A DNA stretch of 58,390 nt from TMED14 sp965657195. GTDB lineage: Bacteria > Bacteroidota > Bacteroidia > Flavobacteriales > Schleiferiaceae. Positions 17,593 through 25,692 of the stretch are shown piece by piece (position 1 is the stretch's first letter; each line of letters begins with the position of its first letter). The translations under genes and the position numbers were made by a program. The stretch is from assembly GCA_965657195.1 (NCBI GenBank), contig CBFHNK010000004.1, positions 1-58,390 of the forward strand, written 5' to 3'. Under the pieces are notes generated by a model that was not told where the DNA came from, did not search any database, and was given only the letters and a program-made list of their open reading frames with translations.

Positions 17593-20517
17593 TTAAAGAA
17601 CTAGAACGCGAACCGACTGACTTGTTGGGTACTGCTCACTCGAAATTTTGATAATGTAAACCCCTGGCGCCGGAACGACGAAGACTTCGGTATCTCTGAG
17701 GCCATCGCTTTTGGCAACAAGCTGGCCAGAAGTGCTGAATACACGAATGTCAAAAGTACCCAATTCTGTGGGTTCAATTTGAATAGCACCTTGTGCGCAC
17801 CGCACAAAGCACCAAGGAGATTCTTCGATAGTACTTAACTCCGCACGGACTCCGACCAAGGTGAAAGTTGAATCGTTCAAGGGCAACTGATGCACGTCGT
17901 CCTGTTCCAGTTGAATGGCGCCCGACGAAGATTTTCCCTTAAGGGTCCAAGTGTAGTCACTAAATCGAGAACCTGAAGCCTTTACAACCCAATTTCCCAG
18001 CGGTCTCGATAATCCAATATCAAAGACGATGGTATCATCAACAAACGTGGCCGACTTGGCCGATACAGCTACTCCCGACACCATTAAAAAGGCATTCACC
18101 GCACCTTGTGGTGCAAACTGCTTAGGGACATCCAAATGGTGGTTGAATGTGTCATTTTGGGCCCCAAAAACCTCTGTGATCCAAACCTCGTCGATAAAGG
18201 AGGAGTCGCTCATATTGACGAACCGAAGCTTCAAATCATCTTTCTTCAAAAAGCGCGGAACCGACGTGATTGTGCCCACCTGGTTCATTTGAATGGACGA
18301 GATGCTTGAGCTTCCGGACCAAGCACGCACCCAAAACCCCTGCATTGGTGGAATAATGTACGAAAGCGATCCACCGACATATGACCAAAACTTGTGCCCG
18401 CCGAGACCACCATTGAGTGTTGGATCCCAAACTGAATAGTATGGATCGACATCAATTCTGTTTAGAAATCGAAAATCTATAGGGGACGTAAATGGGTTGC
18501 CAAGTAAATTCCATCCATCAACAACCGCCGAAGTATGCTGCACATTTAAGGGATTGCTGTTGTTCGAATACCCCAATTGATAGGTCGCTTGGGTTCTGGG
18601 AGTGCCCTGAATTGAGAGCATTCCCGCATTCGACATAAACGCTGAGCCGCCATAAGGCGATGATCCGTTGACTTCCGCAAAAAACCCTCTTCCCTCATCA
18701 TTGAGCATTGTCCCCTGACCGCCGTAGTTTCCGGTGCTCGCATCAAACGGAACAAGAGACGCGGTGTTTGCACCAAGTGCCGAACTCCAATTATTTTGAA
18801 GCGGTGATGCGATTTGATGCCAACCTAAGCCTAAATGTTGCTCTTTAAATACGGTACCAGAGCCCGAATAACTCCCCCTAAAAAACAACGACGAATAGGT
18901 CCCCGTAGTTGAGCCCAGTAAACGGATACTGCCGTCATTGTACAACGACCCGTCTGCACGAATTACGTTTGGTGCACTGATACTAACATTTACATTAGGT
19001 AGTACCGTAATTCTGTTCGCATAAATAGCCGTTGTGAATTGCGGGTCAAAGGGCCCCTTGGTAAAAAGAAAATCATGGTCCGTAGGGGGCAAGGTGCCCT
19101 CCTTCCAGTTCGATGCTGTTGAGGGATCGGAACTCGTTGCACCAATCCAAACATAGACATCTTTACCAAAGAATGCGGCGACTCCACTTGCCACTCCATT
19201 CACTTCGCAATAAGGACTACCGATGAACAAATCATCTTTATTCACGTCAACTCCCCATGAAAAGTTGGCTTGAGCTCCGCGATCATCAAGAATTAGTTTT
19301 TGAGACTGGCTCCAGCCTGAACTCACCCGATAAAACACATATGCCGCGCCCGCATTTGATAAGTACCCCTGGCCTGACGTTGATGATGAGCTACCTGTCG
19401 CATCGTGATCCTCACCTGGTGCGGCAACGACAAGCGTGTCTCCGAATAAACTCAGGGCCTCACCAAATTGGTCCTGGGATTGAATATCTGAAGATATTAG
19501 CTTTTGTTCGGCGCCCCATGCGCCGTTAGCAAACTGATACGCGTAGACCGCGCCACGACCAAGATTACCTGGGCTTCCGCACGCAAGCTTTGTTCCAAAT
19601 ACTGCTACTGAACTTCCAAAGAAATCTGCGGCTGCGCCATCTGAACTAGTGATTTTGCTTTGCTGTGCCCATGAACCAGATTTTGTGAATGTATACACCG
19701 CTCCTTGATTGATCACCGAAGAAACATCCGCAAATCGTGCTCCCACGGCAAGCGTTGTGCCGTCAAAGTCTATTGATGTGCCAAACTCATCTCCAGCAGA
19801 TCGATCATTGGCCACGATTTTTTGATCCAATGTCCAACTGCCGTTCACCACAGTATAAGCATAGACCGAACCCGAATTCACGAGCGAATTGGACTCTGAA
19901 CCATCATGATCTTCAAAAGGAGCGGCCACAAAAAGTTGGTTGCCTACAAGTAGGACTTTTGACCCAAATTGATCTGATGCCTCGCGAACCGGCGCCGTGA
20001 TTTTTGCGGAAAAAGCCCAAGACGTGCCATTATACTCAAACAGGTATACCGATCCTGAATTTACAATGTACCCTGATTGCGAAATGGTAGAGGTGCCGGT
20101 GCCCGTAGCGTCGTGGTCTTCGCCAGGTGCTCCAATGGCACATCGGGTTCCAGAAACCGATACCGAATAGCCAAACAGGTCATAGTCTTGTCTGTCTGGT
20201 GCTATGATTTTACTCTGATTTCGCCAATAAGAACCGAATTTTTGAAGGAGGTATACTGCTCCTGCATCCTCTCGATAGTCCGGGCTTGAAGCGTTAGAGG
20301 AAGTTGTTGCTCCGGCACCAAAATCGTGACTTGGCGCGCCAATTGCTGTTGCCTCATCGGCAACCGAAACAGACCAACCAAATTCATCCCCGGAATGATA
20401 ATCTGATGAGGCCTCTGCTAAAACCTCATTCCACATTTGAATATGCTGCGGCGCTTGGGCAAATACCTTTGAGCCGAAAAGAGACATCAACGTGAGAACC
20501 TTCAGAGCGCGAATCAT
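17593..20517 (-). CDS. FG-GAP repeat surface protein with T9SS type A sorting domain
   Basis: A 974-residue exported protein. The signal peptide is MIRALKVLTLMSLFGSKVFAQ. About seven FG-GAP units (residues 30-440) each carry D-x-FG-x-S-V and AIGAPxEDHD-type segments. This integrin-like beta-propeller repeat usually binds calcium. A central beta-rich region follows, then the tail IRVFSTSGQLV ... APGVYIIKI, a T9SS type A sorting domain. Base composition is visibly lower in G+C than flanking genes. The promoter box TAACTTTG lies 4 nt before the ATG. A small membrane protein follows in the same unit. Confidence 0.87.
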   Translation of the reverse strand: MIRALKVLTLMSLFGSKVFAQAPQHIQMWNEVLAEASSDYHSGDEFGWSVSVADEATAIGAPSHDFGAGATTSSNASSPDYREDAGAVYLLQKFGSYWRNQSKIIAPDRQDYDLFGYSVSVSGTRCAIGAPGEDHDATGTGTSTISQSGYIVNSGSVYLFEYNGTSWAFSAKITAPVREASDQFGSKVLLVGNQLFVAAPFEDHDGSESNSLVNSGSVYAYTVVNGSWTLDQKIVANDRSAGDEFGTSIDFDGTTLAVGARFADVSSVINQGAVYTFTKSGSWAQQSKITSSDGAAADFFGSSVAVFGTKLACGSPGNLGRGAVYAYQFANGAWGAEQKLISSDIQSQDQFGEALSLFGDTLVVAAPGEDHDATGSSSSTSGQGYLSNAGAAYVFYRVSSGWSQSQKLILDDRGAQANFSWGVDVNKDDLFIGSPYCEVNGVASGVAAFFGKDVYVWIGATSSDPSTASNWKEGTLPPTDHDFLFTKGPFDPQFTTAIYANRITVLPNVNVSISAPNVIRADGSLYNDGSIRLLGSTTGTYSSLFFRGSYSGSGTVFKEQHLGLGWHQIASPLQNNWSSALGANTASLVPFDASTGNYGGQGTMLNDEGRGFFAEVNGSSPYGGSAFMSNAGMLSIQGTPRTQATYQLGYSNNSNPLNVQHTSAVVDGWNLLGNPFTSPIDFRFLNRIDVDPYYSVWDPTLNGGLGGHKFWSYVGGSLSYIIPPMQGFWVRAWSGSSSISSIQMNQVGTITSVPRFLKKDDLKLRFVNMSDSSFIDEVWITEVFGAQNDTFNHHLDVPKQFAPQGAVNAFLMVSGVAVSAKSATFVDDTIVFDIGLSRPLGNWVVKASGSRFSDYTWTLKGKSSSGAIQLEQDDVHQLPLNDSTFTLVGVRAELSTIEESPWCFVRCAQGAIQIEPTELGTFDIRVFSTSGQLVAKSDGLRDTEVFVVPAPGVYIIKISSEQYPTSQSVRVLVL

Positions 20518-20521
20518 GTAC

Positions 20522-20529
20522 CAAAGTTA
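20522..20529 (-). promoter_or_regulatory. TAnnTTTG box 4 nt before the FG-GAP gene
   Basis: TAACTTTG on the minus strand, then GTAC, then ATG at 20517. Confidence 0.6.
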
Positions 20530-20553
20530 CGGTGACCTAAAAGGCATATTTCT

Positions 20554-21234
20554 ATGAATTTTTTAGCCGCCGCACTTATGGAGTTGCAGTCGCACAAAAA
20601 TCCCCAACTCGCCCCATCCATGGCCGCCTACATGAAGGGCCACTTCGCATTTTTGGGCATTCCGAAGCCATTGCGCGCCGAAATTCAGCGCCACCATTGG
20701 GCAGAGCGACCACGAAAGTCCGACGCGATTGCGTGCATTCACGAACTCTGGGCGCAGCCCTTTCGAGAGGCGCAGCACCTCGCCTGCGACCTGCTCAAAG
20801 CGGAATCAAAGTACTGGACACCGACTGAAGCCCTGACCTCTTTGGAGCATTGGATCACCACCCAAAGCTGGTGGGACAGCGTCGACACCCTGGCGGTACA
20901 TGGGGTTGGGGTACTGCTCCGACGCTACCCCGAGGAGGTCTGGCCCACCGTACAGCAGTGGGTGTACCATGAAAACCTTTGGTTAAATCGCACGGCCATG
21001 ATTTGCCAACTAGGGTTTCGGGGCGAAACCCGAACCGAGTGGCTCGACGAAGCGCTGAGTGCGCACGTTCACTCCACGGAGTTTTTTCACCGCAAAGCCA
21101 TCGGCTGGGCGCTGCGCGACTACGGTAAAACAAACCCCAGGTGGGTGCGGCAGTGGGTCGACGCCCACCCAGAGCTTAGCGGACTCAGCCAGCGTGAGGC
21201 CCTGCGCCTACTCGGTAGCCGCGAAGGAGTATAA
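20554..21234 (+). CDS. AlkD-like DNA alkylation repair protein
   Basis: A 226-residue all-helical HEAT-like repeat protein. The segment FFHRKAIGWALRDYGKTNPRWV near residues 180-202 matches the conserved RKAIGWALREYSKTNP block of the AlkD family. AlkD glycosylases remove bulky and cationic alkylated purines without flipping the base. The WWDSVD segment near residue 108 supplies the tryptophan and aspartate expected in the DNA-binding cleft. It is convergent with, and overlaps by about 50 nt, the membrane protein gene to its right. Confidence 0.88.
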   Translation: MNFLAAALMELQSHKNPQLAPSMAAYMKGHFAFLGIPKPLRAEIQRHHWAERPRKSDAIACIHELWAQPFREAQHLACDLLKAESKYWTPTEALTSLEHWITTQSWWDSVDTLAVHGVGVLLRRYPEEVWPTVQQWVYHENLWLNRTAMICQLGFRGETRTEWLDEALSAHVHSTEFFHRKAIGWALRDYGKTNPRWVRQWVDAHPELSGLSQREALRLLGSREGV

Positions 21235-21895
21235 ACAACCCCGCGAACAGCGCGATGACGGCCCCTTCGATTCCGATGAGGTAGTAGGGCCAAGCGCCCT
21301 GCACCAGTGGGTGGTCCACAGGCGGAGGCTGGTTGACGTACCAGTAGTTGGATCCGAGGGCGGCGTTCACCGCCATCATGGCAAACCCCACAAGGTTGGT
21401 GATGCCGACGACTCGCCAAAAAAGAGCGCGCGGCAAGCGGGCTCCGCCCCGTACAATGAGGTAAAGTGGAATCACAACCACTGAAGAGTGGGCCGTGTAA
21501 AACTGGGTGACGTAGCCGATGGTGGTCGACGACTCGAGCGCGGGGGTGAGAAACGCTTGGATTCCGCCCAAGGGGCCCCAAAAGGCCACGAGCGGCAAGG
21601 CCCATTTCTGCTTGAGTACCAGGTGCGCAAAGAGCAAAAACTGGCTGAAACTGCACATGTGAAGGGGTAGCGATTCGCGGACGTTAAAGGTTCCGTCGGC
21701 CAACGCCATCCACCAGTACCAGGATTGGTTGGCGAGGATGGTCCAGCCTAGAATCTTTTCCCACTGGGCAAATTTGGGGTGGCCCGCTCGGGGCGCCACG
21801 GTGAAAAAGACCAGAAAAAACAAGGCGAGGATGCCGTAGCCGGCCCACCAAATTGGTCCGCCGACTTCGACGACGACCATGTCCCATTCTCCCAT
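21185..21895 (-). CDS. YwaF / TIGR02206-family membrane protein, copy 2
   Basis: A 236-residue integral membrane protein with six or seven helices. The family phrase ESLPLHMCSFS lies near residue 72 and WGPLGGIQAFLTP near 105, as in the TIGR02206 (YwaF) family of unknown function. It starts one base inside the stop of its upstream paralogue (TAATG), so the pair is translationally coupled. The 3' end overlaps the convergent AlkD gene. Confidence 0.8.
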   Translation of the reverse strand: MGEWDMVVVEVGGPIWWAGYGILALFFLVFFTVAPRAGHPKFAQWEKILGWTILANQSWYWWMALADGTFNVRESLPLHMCSFSQFLLFAHLVLKQKWALPLVAFWGPLGGIQAFLTPALESSTTIGYVTQFYTAHSSVVVIPLYLIVRGGARLPRALFWRVVGITNLVGFAMMAVNAALGSNYWYVNQPPPVDHPLVQGAWPYYLIGIEGAVIALFAGLFILLRGYRVGAGPHAG

Positions 21896-22605
21896 TAGGC
21901 TGATTTGTTAATGCGCTTCCAGAAGAGCAGGGTGAGTACGCCGTAGTGCAGCGCTCCAGCCGCCACGAATCCGACAATGTAGAATGGCCAATCGCCCATG
22001 ATGAAGGGGTTGTCGACCATGGGGCGCTGGCACAAAAACATATAGTTGGCGTCCACGAGGTAGTTGATCAAGCCCACGGGCGCCATCAACAGCACGTTGA
22101 TTCCAAGAACCTTTGCCCAGGTCCACTTGCCGATCATCCAGCCGCGCGCAAAAACGAAGTAGAGGGGGATGATTATGATTCCGCCATGAACAATGTAGTA
22201 TTCGGCGTACATAAACGGCGTGTCTCCGCTCGTGAGTTCAGGGGTGAGCAAGCTGTGAAACCCGCCGACGATTCCCCAAAAGAACAAGGGGTAAAAGGCC
22301 CATCGGGCGCCAAAAGCGAGCAGCAAGATGCTCAAGATGCGACTAAAGCCGCAGAGGTGCATTTCAAGGTTGTCGTGGACGTTCCAGAGTCCTGATTGGT
22401 AGAGGTACAGGTGCTTGACAAGCAGAAGGGCAGCCAGCACATAGCCCCACCAGCGTTCAAAAATCCGAAGCTCTTCGCCCTTCCACGTGCGGGCCGCTCC
22501 AAATACGATCGCGGCGTAGGCCGCAAAAATGGCGATTCCGCCCCACCACCCGGAGGTGCCGAATGAGTAGACGGCATGTTCGATCACGAGAAAAGACATG
22601 TGCAT
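21895..22605 (-). CDS. YwaF / TIGR02206-family membrane protein, copy 1
   Basis: A 236-residue membrane protein of the same length as the next gene and clearly homologous. DNLEMHLCGFS corresponds to ESLPLHMCSFS, and WGIVGGFHSLLTPEL to WGPLGGIQAFLTPAL. Both keep a YxxxHxxxVxIPLY block. The identical length suggests an old tandem duplication. A heteromeric membrane complex is possible but inferred. Confidence 0.8.
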   Translation of the reverse strand: MHMSFLVIEHAVYSFGTSGWWGGIAIFAAYAAIVFGAARTWKGEELRIFERWWGYVLAALLLVKHLYLYQSGLWNVHDNLEMHLCGFSRILSILLLAFGARWAFYPLFFWGIVGGFHSLLTPELTSGDTPFMYAEYYIVHGGIIIIPLYFVFARGWMIGKWTWAKVLGINVLLMAPVGLINYLVDANYMFLCQRPMVDNPFIMGDWPFYIVGFVAAGALHYGVLTLLFWKRINKSA

Positions 22606-22654
22606 TGCGTTTAGGTGGCGTCAATTTAGTACAAAGACGCTACCCAACGCACAC

Positions 22655-23419
22655 TCAAAAACTTGGCTTGCGTTTTTCGAGAAAAGCCGTGGTGCCTTCG
22701 GTAAATTCTGCGGTTGCGAAGCGGGCGCCAAACTCTTCGATCTCGGCGGCAAACCCGGGGCCTCCCTCGTTAGCTGCGTTAACAGTTCGAATGATTGCGG
22801 CCTGGGCATCTCCTGAGGCTTTGATAAACTGACGGGCCATGGCTTCGGAAGCTTCGAGGAGCTGGTCGGGCTCGTGGACCGCGTTGACAAGACCCCAAGC
22901 CTCAGCTTTAGCAGCATCGATCATGCTCGCACTAAACATCATCTCGAGCGCACGTCCTTTGCCGACGAGCTGTACGAGGCGTTGGGTTCCGCCATAGCCC
23001 GGAATCACCCCAAGCGAAGCCTCTGGCAAGCCCATGCGGGCCGTAGACGACGCCAGGCGCACGTGGCAGGCCATGGCGAGCTCGAGGCCTCCACCCAGTG
23101 CAAACCCATTGATCGCCGCGATGTACGGCTTGCGGGCCTGGGCAATTCGGTTAAAAAGTAATTCGTGGCCGCGTTGTGCGAGCGCTTTGCCCTCCTCGGG
23201 GCTGTAGCTTGCAAACTCGGCGATGTCGGCGCCCGCCACAAAGCTCTTCGGGCCTGCGCCCGTAACGACCACCACCCGAACGTCGTCGTTGGCGTCCAGG
23301 GCTTCTACCTGCTCGTGCAGGGCCTGAATGGTGGGGGCATTCAGTGCGTTGAGCGCCTCTGGGCGGTCAATCGTCAAAAAGGCAACGCGGTCACGGACTT
23401 CGAGGCGTACACTGGACAT
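22655..23419 (-). CDS. Enoyl-CoA hydratase (crotonase family)
   Basis: A 254-residue crotonase-fold enzyme that hydrates trans-2-enoyl-CoA in fatty-acid or amino-acid breakdown. The oxyanion-hole segments FVAGADI and GFALGGG are present. Both catalytic glutamates are kept: E113 in GGGLELA and E133 in LPEASLGVIPGYGG. The frame is open to 23485, but a TATCTTTG promoter box at 23464-23471 lies inside that extension, so the ATG at 23419 (MSSVRLEV) is preferred. Confidence 0.92.
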   Translation of the reverse strand: MSSVRLEVRDRVAFLTIDRPEALNALNAPTIQALHEQVEALDANDDVRVVVVTGAGPKSFVAGADIAEFASYSPEEGKALAQRGHELLFNRIAQARKPYIAAINGFALGGGLELAMACHVRLASSTARMGLPEASLGVIPGYGGTQRLVQLVGKGRALEMMFSASMIDAAKAEAWGLVNAVHEPDQLLEASEAMARQFIKASGDAQAAIIRTVNAANEGGPGFAAEIEEFGARFATAEFTEGTTAFLEKRKPSF

Positions 23420-23463
23420 AATACTTCGTGTTGGGTTGTTGAGATGGCGTACTTTGGCCGTTC

Positions 23464-23471
23464 CAAAGATA
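23464..23471 (-). promoter_or_regulatory. TAnnTTTG promoter box of the crotonase gene
   Basis: TATCTTTG on the minus strand, 44 nt before the ATG. Its position decides the start of the gene. Confidence 0.55.
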
Positions 23472-23477
23472 CTTTCT

Positions 23478-24281
23478 GTGCTCAAGCGCCTTCAACGTTG
23501 GTTTCAAAACAAGTCGGGCATCGGCGAAAACCGCGACGCCCTGAACGTCCTGCGCCGGCGCGTGGACGCCTTGGCGGCCGTGCAGCAGCAGCACTTGCCT
23601 GAAACGCTGGCCCTTCCGTGGTTGCCCGAGGGGCTTGACGGAGTGTCCACGGCGATTCACCGCGCCGACGCTATGTTTCGCTACCCGTTGAGCGCTTCGG
23701 GCGGAACCTGGACCCGCGCCATCACCGAGTACTTTAGCACGGGCCGCGAGCTCGCCCAGGTGGCCAAGTCTGCTGCCCCCAACGCCCAAAGTATTTTGGA
23801 CTTCGGCGGAGGATACGGCCGGGTCGGACGATTTATCGCGGTGGAATTCCCGCATGCGCAGCGTTGGGTCTACGACCCCAAGGCCGCCGCGATGGCTTTT
23901 CAGCAAGCCCATTGGGGTGCCCAGCCTTGGGATGGTCAGTCCGCTGACCTCATTGTCGCCGGTTCTGTGTTTACGCACTTGTACATGGATGTGGCGCAGG
24001 CCGAACTGCGCCGATTGTGCGAACTCCTCACGCCCGGCGGCTCACTTCTTGTTACCCTTCACGACTTTGTACCTGCTACGCGTACCTATGCGACCACTGA
24101 AGAATCCGCGCTACCCGAGCTCGAAGACCAGCTCCAGCCCGAATCCTACGCCAGCGTCTACTTCAGCCAAGAGGACTGGGCCCGGTTAATCCCGAACGGA
24201 TACCGGTGCACCCTTCGACCCGAACGATTTGGGGGCACGCAGCAAATCATGCAGATTCAGCGCGCGGAACCCGAAGCATAA
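23478..24281 (+). CDS. Class I SAM-dependent methyltransferase
   Basis: A protein of about 267 residues. Motif I reads ILDFGGGYGRVGR near residue 101, an acidic YDPKA follows, and LIVAGSVFTHLY is the post-motif strand. The N-terminal helical part (VLKRLQRWFQNKSG, with LNVLRRRVDALAAVQQQHL) has no known domain. No ATG is available at a sensible place; GTG at 23478 is the likely start. The substrate is unknown. The end overlaps the convergent histidine kinase by 35 nt. Confidence 0.8.
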   Translation: MLKRLQRWFQNKSGIGENRDALNVLRRRVDALAAVQQQHLPETLALPWLPEGLDGVSTAIHRADAMFRYPLSASGGTWTRAITEYFSTGRELAQVAKSAAPNAQSILDFGGGYGRVGRFIAVEFPHAQRWVYDPKAAAMAFQQAHWGAQPWDGQSADLIVAGSVFTHLYMDVAQAELRRLCELLTPGGSLLVTLHDFVPATRTYATTEESALPELEDQLQPESYASVYFSQEDWARLIPNGYRCTLRPERFGGTQQIMQIQRAEPEA

Positions 24282-25680
24282 CCTCAGTTCCCTGAGCGTC
24301 TGACGACTCAATCCACACGCGGCCGCCCATTCCGGTTACGATGGACTTGACCATCGCCAATCCGAGTCCTGAGCCCGTGGACTTGGTCGTAAAGTGCGGC
24401 TCAAAAATGGCCTCCCAGCGTGCGGAATCAATTCCGCCCCCGTTGTCCCGCACCGAAACCAGCACGGCACCCTCGTCGTCGCGAACCGTTAGGGCCAACG
24501 ACGGGGTTCGGCCCTCGGGGATGGCGTCAAGTGCATTGTTCAGAAGGTTGTTGAACACTCTGAGGAGCGAATCTTCGGTTCCGCGAACCACCCAATCACC
24601 GTGCGGCACGGCCAACTCAAGCCCTGGGTAGGCCAGTTGTATGTGCCTTAAAACCAAATTTATGTCTACAGGGTGCACGGCGCCTGCCGAGATTTTTGCC
24701 AGTTCACTAAAGTCTCCTGCAACCGCAGTCATGGCGTCAATTTGGGCGAGCATCGCCTCAGAAAAGTCTTTGACCTCCTCTGGGGTGAGGTTGGCTGCCC
24801 TACTGGCATGGAGTTGCGTCATCAAGCGCATCGGCGTCAGCGGATTCTTAATCTCGTGCGCCACTTGTTGCGCCATTTCTCTCCATGCATTCTCTTTTTC
24901 GGCGAGCGCAAGCGCTTTGGCATTCTCTTGGGTTTCGTGCACCATTCGATTGTACGAATCCACGAGCTGACCAATCTCGTCCTTGGACTTCCATGCTACA
25001 GGCCGCGGATTGCTCGACCCGTCCTCGGGGTTGCCCTTCATGGCATTACCGACGACGTCAAGACCTTGGGTAATGCTTCGAGATAAAAGGTATGCGAAGT
25101 AGGTAGCGGCAACAAACAGCACCAAGTGAAGCCAGGCCAACGCACGAAAGAAATCCATGTCCTCTACGGGGCGTGCAATTTTTGCGTCGTACGGAACCAC
25201 CATTAGCGCCACTGGCAATCCCATGGCATCTTCAAGCTCTGCTGTGTACAACAGAATTTCTTCGTCCGAGCTGTCGGGGTTCGCAATGCTCAAAATCTGA
25301 TTTCGCCGGCTATGGACCACCTCAGGAAGCCGCGAAGGAAGCACCCCGTCGTCGACCAACGTCATATTCGACGACAAGAGCAGTTCGCCCCCCATGGTGT
25401 ACAGGGCCACGTCCATTTGGTGGATCGTGCTTATCGCGCAGAGCTCCTCATGAAGCACCTCCAAGAGGTCGGACTCGCTGATGTCCGAACCCAACGCGCG
25501 CTGCAGCTCGTGCGCAACGTGAGCCTCCATCGACTGCTCTTTGCGCTTGAGGCGCTCGCGGCGGTACTCAACCTCTTCAGCCTTAAAGTGCAAAAGGCTG
25601 ACAATGCCCGTGGCGCCAAAGCCCAGCACCACCAGCATAAACATGGCGATGAAAATTCGGACGCGTAGGGTAATTCGCAT
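24247..25680 (-). CDS. Membrane sensor histidine kinase, NtrY-like, without adjacent regulator
   Basis: A 477-residue kinase. Helix 1 spans residues 9-31, a periplasmic sensor about 32-178, and helix 2 about 180-199. A HAMP linker follows (DEIGQLVDSYNRMV). Then comes the dimerisation domain with the phospho-acceptor H275 in VAHEIKNPLTPM, and an ATPase domain with N box NNLLNNALDAI, G1 DNGGGI and G2 GSGLGLAMVKS. The H box of the form HEIKNPLTP is typical of NtrY/NtrB kinases. It lies 12 nt after the metzincin gene, in one operon, and no response regulator is nearby. Confidence 0.93.
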   Translation of the reverse strand: MRITLRVRIFIAMFMLVVLGFGATGIVSLLHFKAEEVEYRRERLKRKEQSMEAHVAHELQRALGSDISESDLLEVLHEELCAISTIHQMDVALYTMGGELLLSSNMTLVDDGVLPSRLPEVVHSRRNQILSIANPDSSDEEILLYTAELEDAMGLPVALMVVPYDAKIARPVEDMDFFRALAWLHLVLFVAATYFAYLLSRSITQGLDVVGNAMKGNPEDGSSNPRPVAWKSKDEIGQLVDSYNRMVHETQENAKALALAEKENAWREMAQQVAHEIKNPLTPMRLMTQLHASRAANLTPEEVKDFSEAMLAQIDAMTAVAGDFSELAKISAGAVHPVDINLVLRHIQLAYPGLELAVPHGDWVVRGTEDSLLRVFNNLLNNALDAIPEGRTPSLALTVRDDEGAVLVSVRDNGGGIDSARWEAIFEPHFTTKSTGSGLGLAMVKSIVTGMGGRVWIESSDAQGTEVMLRVPRAESA

Positions 25681-25692
25681 GGCTCGTAGGAC

